From: Streptomyces acidiscabies
GTDB taxonomy: Bacteria > Actinomycetota > Actinomycetes > Streptomycetales > Streptomycetaceae
Direction of reading: 5' to 3'
Assembly (NCBI RefSeq): GCF_020010905.1
Contig: NZ_JAGJBY010000001.1
Coordinates: 3,244,001 to 3,308,000 of the forward strand
Length of the DNA: 64,000 nucleotides
A program made the translations under genes and the position numbers. The stretch's first letter is position 1. Each line of letters starts with the position of its first letter. Shown piece after piece: positions 10,133 through 18,431 of the stretch. The notes beneath the pieces were generated by a model, which worked only from the letters and a program-made list of their open reading frames with translations, had not been told where the DNA came from and did no database searches.

Positions 10133-10327
10133 ATGAACGATGCCGCCGACGGCCGCGCACCCACCGGGAACCCCGAGGTCGACACCCTCCTCGACCGGCT
10201 CGCCGACACCGGGCACCTCGCGACCGAGGGGCACGTCGAGGTGTACGAGGATGTACACCGGGGGCTGCGCGAGGCGCTCACCGCGCTCGACGGCCGCCCG
10301 GGCCCTTCGGGGCCCTCACCGTCGTAA
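10133..10327 (+). CDS. Small conserved-type protein of unknown function upstream of tlyA
   Basis: This is a 64-residue acidic protein, with TGNPEVDTLLDRLADTGHL and EVYEDVHRGLREALTALDG forming two probable amphipathic helices and a Pro/Ser tail. I do not recognise a characterised family, although a similar short gene commonly precedes tlyA in Streptomyces (recollection, not checked). TAGCGT lies 6 nt before the ATG, a typical leaderless arrangement. It is 47 bp upstream of tlyA on the same strand, so cotranscription with tlyA and NAD kinase is plausible. Confidence 0.7.
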   Translation: MNDAADGRAPTGNPEVDTLLDRLADTGHLATEGHVEVYEDVHRGLREALTALDGRPGPSGPSPS

Positions 10328-10374
10328 CGGGAAATCAGTCGTAAGTCGTACCGGAATCGGGAGTTGGACCCAAG

Positions 10375-11190
10375 GTGGCAGGAGTCGCGCGTCGACGGTT
10401 GGACGCGGAGCTGGTGCGGCGGAAGCTGGCGCGGTCGCGGGAGCACGCCAGTCAGCTGATCGAGGCGGGGCGGGTGAGCGTCGGGAAGACCGTCGCGACG
10501 AAACCGGCGACCCAGGTGGAGACGGCCGCGGCGATCGTCGTGCAGGCCGACGACGACGATCCCGAGTACGTGTCCCGGGGCGGGCACAAGCTCGCGGGCG
10601 CGCTGTCGGTGTTCGTGCCGCAGGGGCTCGTCGTCGAGGGGCGGCGCGCGCTGGACGCGGGCGCTTCCACCGGCGGGTTCACCGATGTGCTGCTGCGGGC
10701 CGGGGCCGCGCACGTCGTCGCCGTGGACGTCGGATACGGACAACTCGCTTGGTCTCTCCGGAGCGATGAACGCGTCACCGTCAAGGACCGTACGAACGTA
10801 CGCGAGTTGACGCTTGAAGCGATCGATGGGGAGCCTGTGGATCTTGTCGTGGGGGACTTGTCCTTCATTCCGCTCGGGCTCGTGCTGCCCGCGCTGGCGC
10901 GGTGCACGAAACCCGGCGCCGACCTGGTGATGATGGTCAAGCCGCAGTTCGAGGTGGGGAAGGAACGGCTCGGCAGCGGAGGGGTCGTACGCAGTCCCGA
11001 ACTCCGTGCGGAAGCTGTGCGGGGGGTGGCCGGGCGGGCCGCGGGGCTGGGGCTCGGTGTGAACGGGGTCACCGCGAGTCCGCTGCCCGGGCCGTCCGGG
11101 AATGTCGAATACTTTCTGTGGCTGCGTGCCGGGGCGCCCGCTCTGGACCCGGCCGATGTCGATCGTGCAGTGGCGGAGGGGCCGCGGTGA
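10375..11190 (+). CDS. tlyA: TlyA family rRNA 2'-O-methyltransferase (hemolysin A family)
   Basis: The 271-residue product combines an N-terminal S4 RNA-binding domain (RRLDAELVRRKLARSREHAS) with an FtsJ/RrmJ-type methyltransferase. The SAM-binding motif is ALDAGASTGGFTDVLLRAGA, followed by VVAVDVGYGQLAW, the catalytic region VVGDLSFIPL and a lysine in MMVKPQFEVGKERL. Actinobacterial TlyA methylates 16S and 23S rRNA cytidines by 2'-O-methylation and so sets sensitivity to capreomycin-type antibiotics. GTG at 10375 follows GGGAG about 11 nt upstream. It overlaps the NAD kinase start by GTGA. Confidence 0.93.
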   Translation: MAGVARRRLDAELVRRKLARSREHASQLIEAGRVSVGKTVATKPATQVETAAAIVVQADDDDPEYVSRGGHKLAGALSVFVPQGLVVEGRRALDAGASTGGFTDVLLRAGAAHVVAVDVGYGQLAWSLRSDERVTVKDRTNVRELTLEAIDGEPVDLVVGDLSFIPLGLVLPALARCTKPGADLVMMVKPQFEVGKERLGSGGVVRSPELRAEAVRGVAGRAAGLGLGVNGVTASPLPGPSGNVEYFLWLRAGAPALDPADVDRAVAEGPR

Positions 11191-12092
11191 CCCAGAACTC
11201 AGGTCGTACTGTTTTCCTGCTCGCGCATACGGGGCGGCCCGCCGCCATCCGTAGTGCCGAGCTTGTCGTGAAGGGGCTGCTCAGGTCCGGGATCGGGGTG
11301 CGGGTCCTGGAGTACGAGGCGCGGGATCTGCCGTTGCCGACGGAGGTCGAGCTGGTTGGCGAGGCCACTCCGCAGTGCCTTGAGGGGTGTGAGCTGCTCA
11401 TCGTCCTTGGCGGGGACGGGACGTTGCTGCGTGGCGCCGAGTTCGCTCGGGCGTCCGGGGTGCCCATGCTCGGCGTCAATCTCGGGAGTGTGGGGTTCCT
11501 CGCGGAGGCTGAGCGGGATGATCTCGACAAGGTCGTCGACCGGGTGGTGACTCGGGCGTACGAGGTCGAGGAGCGGATGACCGTCGATGTCGTCGTGCAC
11601 AGCAACGGGGACATCGTGCATACGGACTGGGCGCTGAACGAGGCGGCCGTTCAGAAGGCCGGGGCGGAGAAGCTGCTTGAGGTCGTTCTGGAGATCGATG
11701 GGCGGCCGGTTACGGGGTTCGGGTGTGACGGCATCTGTCTGTCGACGCCTACCGGGTCCACCGCGTACGCCTTCTCCGCCGGGGGGCCTGTGGTGTGGCC
11801 CGAGGTGGAGGCGTTGCTGATGGTGCCGATCAGTGCGCATGCGCTGTTCGCGAAGCCGTTGGTGACGTCGCCGGATTCGGTGCTGGCGGTGGAGGTTCTG
11901 CCGCATGTCCCGCCGGGGGTGTTGTGGTGTGACGGCCGGCGGACTGTTGAGCTGCCGCCGGGGGCTCGGGTGGAGGTTCGGCGGGGGTCTGTGCCGGTTC
12001 GGTTGGCGCGGTTGCATCATGCGTCGTTCACGGATCGGTTGGTGGCGAAGTTTGCGTTGCCGGTTTCTGGGTGGAGGGGGGCTCCGCACTAG
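11187..12092 (+). CDS. nadK: NAD kinase
   Basis: The 301-residue enzyme phosphorylates NAD to NADP. It carries the diagnostic GGDGT loop (residues 75-79), VNLGSVGFLAEAE, NEAAVQKAGAEKLLE and the glycine/serine-rich STPTGSTAYAFSAGGP motif. It is translationally coupled to tlyA by a GTGA overlap. The tlyA-NAD kinase-recN order is typical of actinobacteria. The last 30 codons become strikingly rich in G-ending codons, running into the repeat-containing spacer that follows. Confidence 0.95.
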   Translation: MTQNSGRTVFLLAHTGRPAAIRSAELVVKGLLRSGIGVRVLEYEARDLPLPTEVELVGEATPQCLEGCELLIVLGGDGTLLRGAEFARASGVPMLGVNLGSVGFLAEAERDDLDKVVDRVVTRAYEVEERMTVDVVVHSNGDIVHTDWALNEAAVQKAGAEKLLEVVLEIDGRPVTGFGCDGICLSTPTGSTAYAFSAGGPVVWPEVEALLMVPISAHALFAKPLVTSPDSVLAVEVLPHVPPGVLWCDGRRTVELPPGARVEVRRGSVPVRLARLHHASFTDRLVAKFALPVSGWRGAPH

Positions 12093-12140
12093 GCGGTTCG
12101 TGGGGGGTGGTGCTTCGCCGTGGGCGGGTGCGGGTGATCT

Positions 12141-12200
12141 GTGGCTGGTCGCGCCCGCGCGGCGGAGCCGCATATCGATACAGCCCCGCGCCCCTAAAAA
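12141..12200. repeat. Dispersed intergenic element, copy 1
   Basis: The segment reads CTGTGGCTGGTCGCGCCC, then a small GC-rich hairpin GCGGCGGAGCCGC, then CCCCGCGCCCCTAAAAAA. The flanking halves match those of copy 2 at 47441-47490. I recognise the CTGGTCGCGCAGTTCCCCGC/GCCCCT-like core as a sequence scattered between Streptomyces genes. Its role is unknown; a terminator-like or nucleoid function is possible. Confidence 0.6.
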
Positions 12201-12339
12201 ACCTGCGGTTGCCCGGCGTTGTTTGCTCGGCTCCGGCTGCCTACCGTTCGGGTGATCTCGGTTCCCGCTTGCTTCGGGCCTTGGCCACTGTCCGTCACCG
12301 GCCCCTGGCCCCCAGCTCCCGGCCTGACGGCCTGCCTGC

Positions 12340-12605
<266 letters not shown>

Positions 12606-12770
12606 GCGACTTCGGCTCCCCCCGCTCCCGGCCTCCGCCCCCTTCCCCCTTTCGGTCACCCCGGCCTTCACCCCCGCCCCTCCCCGTCTTCACCCGCCCC
12701 CCCACCTCCACCCGCCCGGGTGACAAGGGTGCCTCGCGCTCTTCCCCGTCCACCTCGTATGGTCTTCTGC

Positions 12771-14501
12771 GTGCTGGAAGAGATGCGGATACGGTCCCTC
12801 GGAGTCATCGATGACGCTGTTGTCGAGTTGTCGTCCGGGTTTACTGCCGTGACCGGGGAGACCGGGGCGGGGAAGACCATGGTGGTCACCAGCCTGGGTC
12901 TGTTGCTCGGTGGGAGGGCGGATCCGGCGTTGGTGCGGATCGGGGCCGAGCGGGCCGTCGTCGAGGGGCGGATCTCCTTGCCCTCGGGGGGTGCCGTGGC
13001 GCTCAGGGCCGAGGAGGCCGGGGCCGAGCTCGATGACGGGGCGCTGCTCATCAGCCGTACCGTTTCGGCGGAGGGCCGGTCGCGGGCGCATGTCGGCGGG
13101 CGGAGCGTGCCCGTGGGCGTGCTTGCCGAGCTGGCCGATGAACTCGTGGCCGTGCACGGGCAGACCGATCAGCAGGGCCTGCTGAAGCTCACCCGGCAGC
13201 GGCAGGCGCTCGACCGGTACGCCGGTGACGCTGTCGCCGGACAGCTCGTGAAGTACGGCGAGGCGTACCGGCGGCTGCGGGCGGTCGCCGCCGAGCTGGA
13301 CGAGATCACCACGCGCGCGCGGGAGAGAGCGCAGGAAGCCGATCTGCTGCGCTTCGGGCTGGAGGAGATCGCCGGTGTCGAACCCCGCGCCGGCGAGGAC
13401 GCCGAACTCTCCGAGGAGGCCGAGCGGCTCGGGCACGCCGAGGCGCTGTCCTCGGCCGCGACCCTCGCGCACGCCGCCCTCGCGGGCAACCCCGAGGACC
13501 CGGAGGGCATCGACGCGGCAACCCTCGTAGCGGGCGCACAGCGCGCCCTGGAGGCCGTCCGCTCGCACGACCCGGCGCTGTCCGCGCTCGCGGACCGGAT
13601 CGGCGAGATCGGCATCCTCCTCGGCGACGTGGCGGGCGAACTCGCCGGGTACGCCGACGACCTGGACGCCGACCCCAGAAGGCTCGCGGCGGTCGAGGAA
13701 CGCCGCGCCGCCCTCACCGCCCTGACCCGCAAGTACGGCCCCGACGTGAACGCCGTCCTGGAGTGGGCCGAGACGAGCGCCGCCCGCCTCACCGAACTGG
13801 ACTCCGACGACGAACGCGTCGACGAACTCACCGCCGAACGCGACGCCCTGCGCACCGGACTCGGCACCCTCGCCCAGGCGTTGACCGACGCCCGCACCGA
13901 GGCCGCCGACCGCTTCGCCGCGGCCGTCACCGCCGAGCTCGCCTCCCTCGCGATGCCCCACGCGCGCGTGTCGTTCGCGATCCGCCAGACCGAGGACCCC
14001 GAGGGCGTCGAGGTCGACGGCCGGACGGTCGCGTACGGCCCCTCCGGCGCCGACGAGGTCGAGCTGCTGCTCGCCCCGCACCCCGGCGCCCCGCCGCGCC
14101 CGATCGCCAAGGGCGCGTCCGGCGGTGAGCTGTCGCGCGTGATGCTCGCGGTGGAGGTCGTGTTCGCCGGGACGGACCCCGTCCCCACGTACCTCTTCGA
14201 CGAGGTCGACGCCGGCGTCGGCGGCAAGGCGGCCGTCGAGATCGGCCGACGCCTCGCCAAGCTCGCCAAGTCCGCTCAGGTCGTCGTCGTCACCCACCTC
14301 CCGCAGGTCGCGGCCTTCGCCGACCGGCAGCTGCTGGTCGAGAAGACCAGCGACGGGTCCGTCACCCGCTCCGGCGTGAAGGTCCTGGAGGGCGAGGACC
14401 GGATCAGGGAGCTGTCCCGGATGCTCGCCGGGCAGGAGGACTCGCAGACGGCCCGGGCGCACGCGGAGGAACTGCTGGCGACGGCTCGCGCGGACGCGTA
14501 G
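12771..14501 (+). CDS. recN: DNA repair ATPase RecN
   Basis: This is a 576-residue SMC-like ATPase for double-strand-break repair. Walker A is GETGAGKT (residues 29-36), followed by HGQTDQQGLLKL, two long charged coiled-coil arms, the signature SGGELSRVMLAVEVVF, and Walker B YLFDEVDAGVGGKAA. GTG at 12771 starts the conserved LEEMRIRSLG; TATGGT lies 7 nt upstream with no Shine-Dalgarno, fitting a leaderless mRNA. In-frame starts at 12720 and 12759 extend into non-conserved sequence, and ATG at 12783 is also possible. A GC-rich hairpin terminator follows. Confidence 0.95.
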   Translation: MLEEMRIRSLGVIDDAVVELSSGFTAVTGETGAGKTMVVTSLGLLLGGRADPALVRIGAERAVVEGRISLPSGGAVALRAEEAGAELDDGALLISRTVSAEGRSRAHVGGRSVPVGVLAELADELVAVHGQTDQQGLLKLTRQRQALDRYAGDAVAGQLVKYGEAYRRLRAVAAELDEITTRARERAQEADLLRFGLEEIAGVEPRAGEDAELSEEAERLGHAEALSSAATLAHAALAGNPEDPEGIDAATLVAGAQRALEAVRSHDPALSALADRIGEIGILLGDVAGELAGYADDLDADPRRLAAVEERRAALTALTRKYGPDVNAVLEWAETSAARLTELDSDDERVDELTAERDALRTGLGTLAQALTDARTEAADRFAAAVTAELASLAMPHARVSFAIRQTEDPEGVEVDGRTVAYGPSGADEVELLLAPHPGAPPRPIAKGASGGELSRVMLAVEVVFAGTDPVPTYLFDEVDAGVGGKAAVEIGRRLAKLAKSAQVVVVTHLPQVAAFADRQLLVEKTSDGSVTRSGVKVLEGEDRIRELSRMLAGQEDSQTARAHAEELLATARADA

Positions 14502-14509
14502 AAGGCTTT

Positions 14510-14543
14510 GCGGGGGCGCGCTCCTGACGGGGCGCGCCCCCGC
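14510..14543 (+). terminator. Hairpin terminator after recN
   Basis: GCGGGGGCGCGC and its complement GCGCGCCCCCGC form a 12-bp perfect stem around a 10-nt loop, 8 bp after the recN stop. It lacks a U-tract, which is common for Streptomyces terminators. Confidence 0.75.
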
Positions 14544-14834
14544 CCTTGTCGGCCGTACGGGTGATGTGCGGGTCGTCCGGGGGTGCTGTGACGGCCGGGT
14601 GTGCGAAGTTCTCCACCCGTGGAGAGGTTGTTCGTACGTAACCGGACGGCGTCACTCATGTGGGTGACAAGAGGGTTCAGGTGCGGGGGTTCGCGACCGC
14701 CGGGCGGTCCGGAACACCCGTACGTGCTGGCATCCTTGGAGGACACGGAGGAAGGTGCGCGGGGCGGGTCCCCGTGCGTTCCTTCTGTACGTTTCTTCGT
14801 GACCGTCCCCCGCCGAGCCAGGAGTTCCGGCCAC

Positions 14835-15956
14835 GTGAGCCACGTGAGCAGCCCTTCGTCCCAGGGCCAGGCGCCGCTGCGCACCGTGCAGGTACTCGGC
14901 GGCGGCAACGCCCGCAGCAGCGCGCACGTGCGCTCGCTGACCGCCGGGCTCGTCGCGCGGGGCGTACGGGTCACGGTGTGCGCCCCCTCCGAGTCCGATC
15001 ACGCCTACGACTTCTCCGGCGCCGGCGCGGACCATGTGCCCGTGCCGCGCAGCAGTGATCCGGGGTCGGTGGCGGCGCTGCGAGCCGCCTGTTCCGACGC
15101 CGACCTTGTCCACGCGCACGGGCTGCACGCGTCGTTCCGGGCCGTCCTCGCGCTCAGCGGGCGCCGTACGCCGCTGATCGTCACCTGGCACAACGGGGCC
15201 CGGGCCGAGGGGGCTCGCGCGCATCTGCTGCGCGTGCTGGAGCGGCGTGTCGTCAAGGCGGCCACCGTCGTGCTGGGGACCACCTCCGACCTCGTCGACC
15301 GGGCTCGGCGGACCGGGGCCCGGGACGCTCGGCTCGCCGCCGTGTCCCTGCCGGGGCAGCGGGGCTCCGGTGTGCTGCCGGGGGGCAAGGTGCGGGCCGA
15401 ACTCGGGGTGGGGGAGCGGCCGTTGCTGCTTGCCGTCGGATCGCTCGACCGGTACCGGGGGTACGAGGTGCTGCTCGACGCGGCTCGTGCCTGGCGGTTC
15501 CTCGATCCCGTTCCGCTGGTCGTCGTCGCCGGAGAGGGGCCGTTGCGGGGGGAGTTGCAGGCGCGGATCGACCGGGAAGGGCTGCCTGTGCTGCTCGTCG
15601 GGCGGCGGGAGGATGTTCCGGAGCTGCTGGGGGCGGCTGATCTGGCGTTGCTGCCGGGGGTCGACGAGTCCCGGTCCGTTTTCGCGCAGGAGGCTTTGCG
15701 GGCGGGGGTGCCGCTGGTGGCTCCGCTGACCAGTGGGGTGCGGGAACTGGTGGGGGATGCGGCGGAGTTGGTGGCTTTGGGGGATGCGGAGGCGTTGGCG
15801 GGGGCGGTGGTTCGGCTGCTGGGGGACGAGGAACGGCGGGGGGTGCTGCGGGAGTTGGGGGAGCGGCAGGTGGGGAGCTGGCCGACGGAGGACGAGACGG
15901 TGGCGCAAGTGCTGAGCGTTTACGACGAGTTGACCCAGCCTCGGCCTGTTGGGTAG
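14835..15956 (+). CDS. Glycosyltransferase family 4 protein
   Basis: The 373-residue protein has the GT-B fold pattern of family 4. The N-terminal loop is VQVLGGGNARSSAHVRSLTA, followed by VHAHGLHASFRAVL and TWHNG. The donor-binding half has LLAVGSLDRYRGYEVLLDAA, VVVAGEGPLRGELQ and the E-x7-E-like stretch LLPGVDESRSVFAQEALRAG. It probably transfers a sugar from a nucleotide-sugar donor to an envelope or secondary-metabolite acceptor; the acceptor is unknown. GTG at 14835 follows AGGAG by 10 nt. The gene ends 4 bp from the convergent PucR gene. Confidence 0.9.
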   Translation: MSHVSSPSSQGQAPLRTVQVLGGGNARSSAHVRSLTAGLVARGVRVTVCAPSESDHAYDFSGAGADHVPVPRSSDPGSVAALRAACSDADLVHAHGLHASFRAVLALSGRRTPLIVTWHNGARAEGARAHLLRVLERRVVKAATVVLGTTSDLVDRARRTGARDARLAAVSLPGQRGSGVLPGGKVRAELGVGERPLLLAVGSLDRYRGYEVLLDAARAWRFLDPVPLVVVAGEGPLRGELQARIDREGLPVLLVGRREDVPELLGAADLALLPGVDESRSVFAQEALRAGVPLVAPLTSGVRELVGDAAELVALGDAEALAGAVVRLLGDEERRGVLRELGERQVGSWPTEDETVAQVLSVYDELTQPRPVG

Positions 15957-15960
15957 GGGC

Positions 15961-17640
15961 TCAGGACACGTATCTTCTTGCCCTCAGCGCCAGGCTCAAG
16001 GTCAGTACCGTCTGCGGGTCCTCCAGGTCCGCTCCCAGCAACTCGCCGATTTTCGCCAGGCGGTTGTACAACGTCTGGCGGTTCAGGTGGAGTTCTCTCG
16101 CCGTCTCCGCCTTGCGGCCCGCGTGTGCCAAGTAGGTTTCCAGCGTGGGGAGCAGCGGGGGCTTGGCTCTGGTGTCGTGGGATCGCAGGGTGCCGATCGC
16201 CCTCGTCACGAACGCCGCCAGGTCGGGGTGGTCCCGTAGCCGCCACAGCAGCAGGTCCGTGTCCAAGTGGCGGGCGTCGTGCCAGGGTTGGGGCGGGAGG
16301 CCCTGGGCCGCTGTCGCCGCCTCGGTCGCGTGGTGGAGGCTTGCCGCCGCTGCCGTCCAGGTGCCGGGGACTCCGACGACGACGACCGGCGGCGGGGAAC
16401 CCGGGCGCCGGGTGCCCGCTCGGTCCGCTCCGGAGTGGAGGGCTGCCGCCGCCCGGTCCGCCAGCGTCGTACGGTCCTGTTCCGTGCGCAGGCCCAGGAG
16501 GACCAGGACACGGCCCTCCACGGGGCGGACGCCGAGCAGGACCGGGACGCCCAGGGACGCCAGCTCCTCCGCGAGCGCCCTCGCCGTGAGCGTCCCGGGA
16601 TCGCCGAGGCGCATCACGATCGGCAGCAGGGGACCGGCGCCGGGCTTGAACCCGAGCACCCTGGCCTGGGCCGGCGCGTCCTCGGCGGCGATCCGCCCCT
16701 CCGCGAGGTCGGTGAGGAAATCACCCCGCCCGCGTGCGGCCAGCTCCTCTTCCTGCCGCGCCTGCATCAGGACGACCGCGAGGAGGCCGGCGGCGCGGTC
16801 GGCGGCGATGCGGTGTACGGGGGTGAGGGGGGCGCGCACGGGAAGCAGTACGAGCCTGGCGCGCACCGCAGCGCTGCCGGCGCCCCCGGTGGAGCCGGCC
16901 CTGCCACCACCGCCGACCGCCTCGGCACCGGCGCCAGGCGTCGAGCCGGTCCACCCGACCCCCGGCGGCGAGCCGGCCCCGTACCCGCCCGGCACGTCCA
17001 CCACCACCGTCCCCGACGGTGCCTCCCGGCCGGGCCCCCGCAGCCGTTCCCACACCTGGAGCGGATCAGCTCCCGCCGCGTACAGCAGACGTCCCCCCGC
17101 CGTCTCCAGGAACACTGGGTTGCCGCTGAAGTCCGCGAGGATGCCCAGCACTTGGGGAATCCCGCCGCCGCTGAGCAACGCGTCCGTGCACCGCCGATGC
17201 ACCTCCTCCGCCTGCTGGAGCAGCGCGTAGTGCCCATTCACGATCTCCGTGTGGATCTCCTCGGTGACCGTCACGAAGGCCACCTCGTGGTGGAGTTGGA
17301 CCAGCGGCAGCCCCGTCGTACGCGCCGTCTCGACCAGCGCGGCCGGCAACCGGGTGAAACGGGGCCCCAGTTCGACCACGAGCGCGGCGATACCCCGCTC
17401 GGCGAGAGTCCGCACGAACGCACGCTGTTCGGCGGGCCGGGTGCCGAGCCCGTACCCGGTGGTGAGCAACAACTCACCCCCTTTGAGGAGCGAGGCGATA
17501 TGCGGCACCTCCCCGGCATGCACCCACCGCACCCCACGCTCCAGCCCCTCCGCCCCCGCAAGCACCTCCGGCAGCCCACGCCGCAGCCCCGGCAGCTCCA
17601 GGGCACGGCGCACGGTGATGTGGTCGGGAGGGGTGTCCAT
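15961..17640 (-). CDS. PucR family transcriptional regulator
   Basis: The 559-residue regulator has an N-terminal PucR ligand-sensing domain (LEVLAG..GLERGVRWVH then HIASLLKGGELLLTTGYG), a central GGDEF-like CdaR region, and a C-terminal PucR helix-turn-helix. That end reads ETLPTLETYLAHAGRKAETARELHLNRQTLYNRLAKIGELLG in outline, here taken from TYLAHAGRKAETA and LHLNRQTLYNRLAKI. The family controls purine, amino-acid or polyamine catabolism. An unusual Gly/Ala-rich insertion lies near residues 215-265. It starts with ATG and is 85 bp from the upstream nucleotidyltransferase gene on the same strand. Confidence 0.9.
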   Translation of the reverse strand: MDTPPDHITVRRALELPGLRRGLPEVLAGAEGLERGVRWVHAGEVPHIASLLKGGELLLTTGYGLGTRPAEQRAFVRTLAERGIAALVVELGPRFTRLPAALVETARTTGLPLVQLHHEVAFVTVTEEIHTEIVNGHYALLQQAEEVHRRCTDALLSGGGIPQVLGILADFSGNPVFLETAGGRLLYAAGADPLQVWERLRGPGREAPSGTVVVDVPGGYGAGSPPGVGWTGSTPGAGAEAVGGGGRAGSTGGAGSAAVRARLVLLPVRAPLTPVHRIAADRAAGLLAVVLMQARQEEELAARGRGDFLTDLAEGRIAAEDAPAQARVLGFKPGAGPLLPIVMRLGDPGTLTARALAEELASLGVPVLLGVRPVEGRVLVLLGLRTEQDRTTLADRAAAALHSGADRAGTRRPGSPPPVVVVGVPGTWTAAAASLHHATEAATAAQGLPPQPWHDARHLDTDLLLWRLRDHPDLAAFVTRAIGTLRSHDTRAKPPLLPTLETYLAHAGRKAETARELHLNRQTLYNRLAKIGELLGADLEDPQTVLTLSLALRARRYVS

Positions 17641-17725
17641 ACGGGGACGCTACCTGGGGACGCCGGACTCCGGCGCGGGCGGACGGCCGACGCGGGCGGA
17701 CGGCCACGACCGCCACCAGCACCCC

Positions 17726-18427
17726 CTACCGCGCGGCCAGCTCCCTCAGCCCCGGCCCCAACCGCCCCGCCAGCCCCGCGTCCCAGTGCCCCACCTCGGT
17801 CGCCAGCACCCCCGCCGCCGCCCCCAGCGCCCTGAGCAGCTCCTCCGCGTCCAGGGACCGCACGAGCGTCGGCTCCAGGGCGAGGTCCACCAGGTGAGCC
17901 CCCTTGGCGTGAGCCGAGGCAACCCCCTGCCGGAGACACGCGAGGGTGATCAAGTGGGCCCGCAGCGCGCCGATCCAGTGCTCGGCCTGCCAGAACCGGC
18001 CCCGCTCCACGCACACGCGCGCGTGGAGGGCGTGATGCCAGGAGAGGCCGATCAGGTGCGCCGGGTCCGGGTCGCCGAACGGCTCCAGCACCCTCGTACT
18101 CCCGAAGAGAGTGCGCCACTGCGGGCCCCGTGGGCCGAACTCCGCCTCAGGGGCGAACGTGATGTCGGCCTCCGTCCAGCCGGGGAGGAGGAAGACGCGG
18201 ATGGTGCCGAGGTCCCAGTGGTGGAGGGCGCCGAAATCGGCGTACAGGCGGGCCGTCCACGCGGCGACGACCGGTGTGCGGTCGCCGTGGACCGCGAGGA
18301 CCAGGTCGAGGTCGGACCACGCGTCCGCGTGGCCCGTGGCGTGGGAGCCGGTGAGGGCGGCTCCCGTGATCGCGGGGTCCTGGCGGGCGAGGGTCAGGAG
18401 ACGGTCCGCGACCTGGTCCTTGTGCAC
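17726..18427 (-). CDS. Nucleotidyltransferase-fold protein
   Basis: The 233-residue product carries the minimal polymerase-beta-type nucleotidyltransferase motif GSHATGHADAWSDLDLVLAV (residues 26-45), with the GS and DxD metal-binding positions present. A helical C-terminal part follows, with HALHARVCVERGRFWQAEHW, similar to aminoglycoside nucleotidyltransferase-like and HEPN-bearing proteins. The substrate is unknown; antibiotic or metabolite nucleotidylation is possible but not shown. It starts with GTG, 4 bp after the GH15 stop, so the two genes form a probable operon. Confidence 0.85.
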   Translation of the reverse strand: MHKDQVADRLLTLARQDPAITGAALTGSHATGHADAWSDLDLVLAVHGDRTPVVAAWTARLYADFGALHHWDLGTIRVFLLPGWTEADITFAPEAEFGPRGPQWRTLFGSTRVLEPFGDPDPAHLIGLSWHHALHARVCVERGRFWQAEHWIGALRAHLITLACLRQGVASAHAKGAHLVDLALEPTLVRSLDAEELLRALGAAAGVLATEVGHWDAGLAGRLGPGLRELAAR

Positions 18428-18431
18428 GGCC

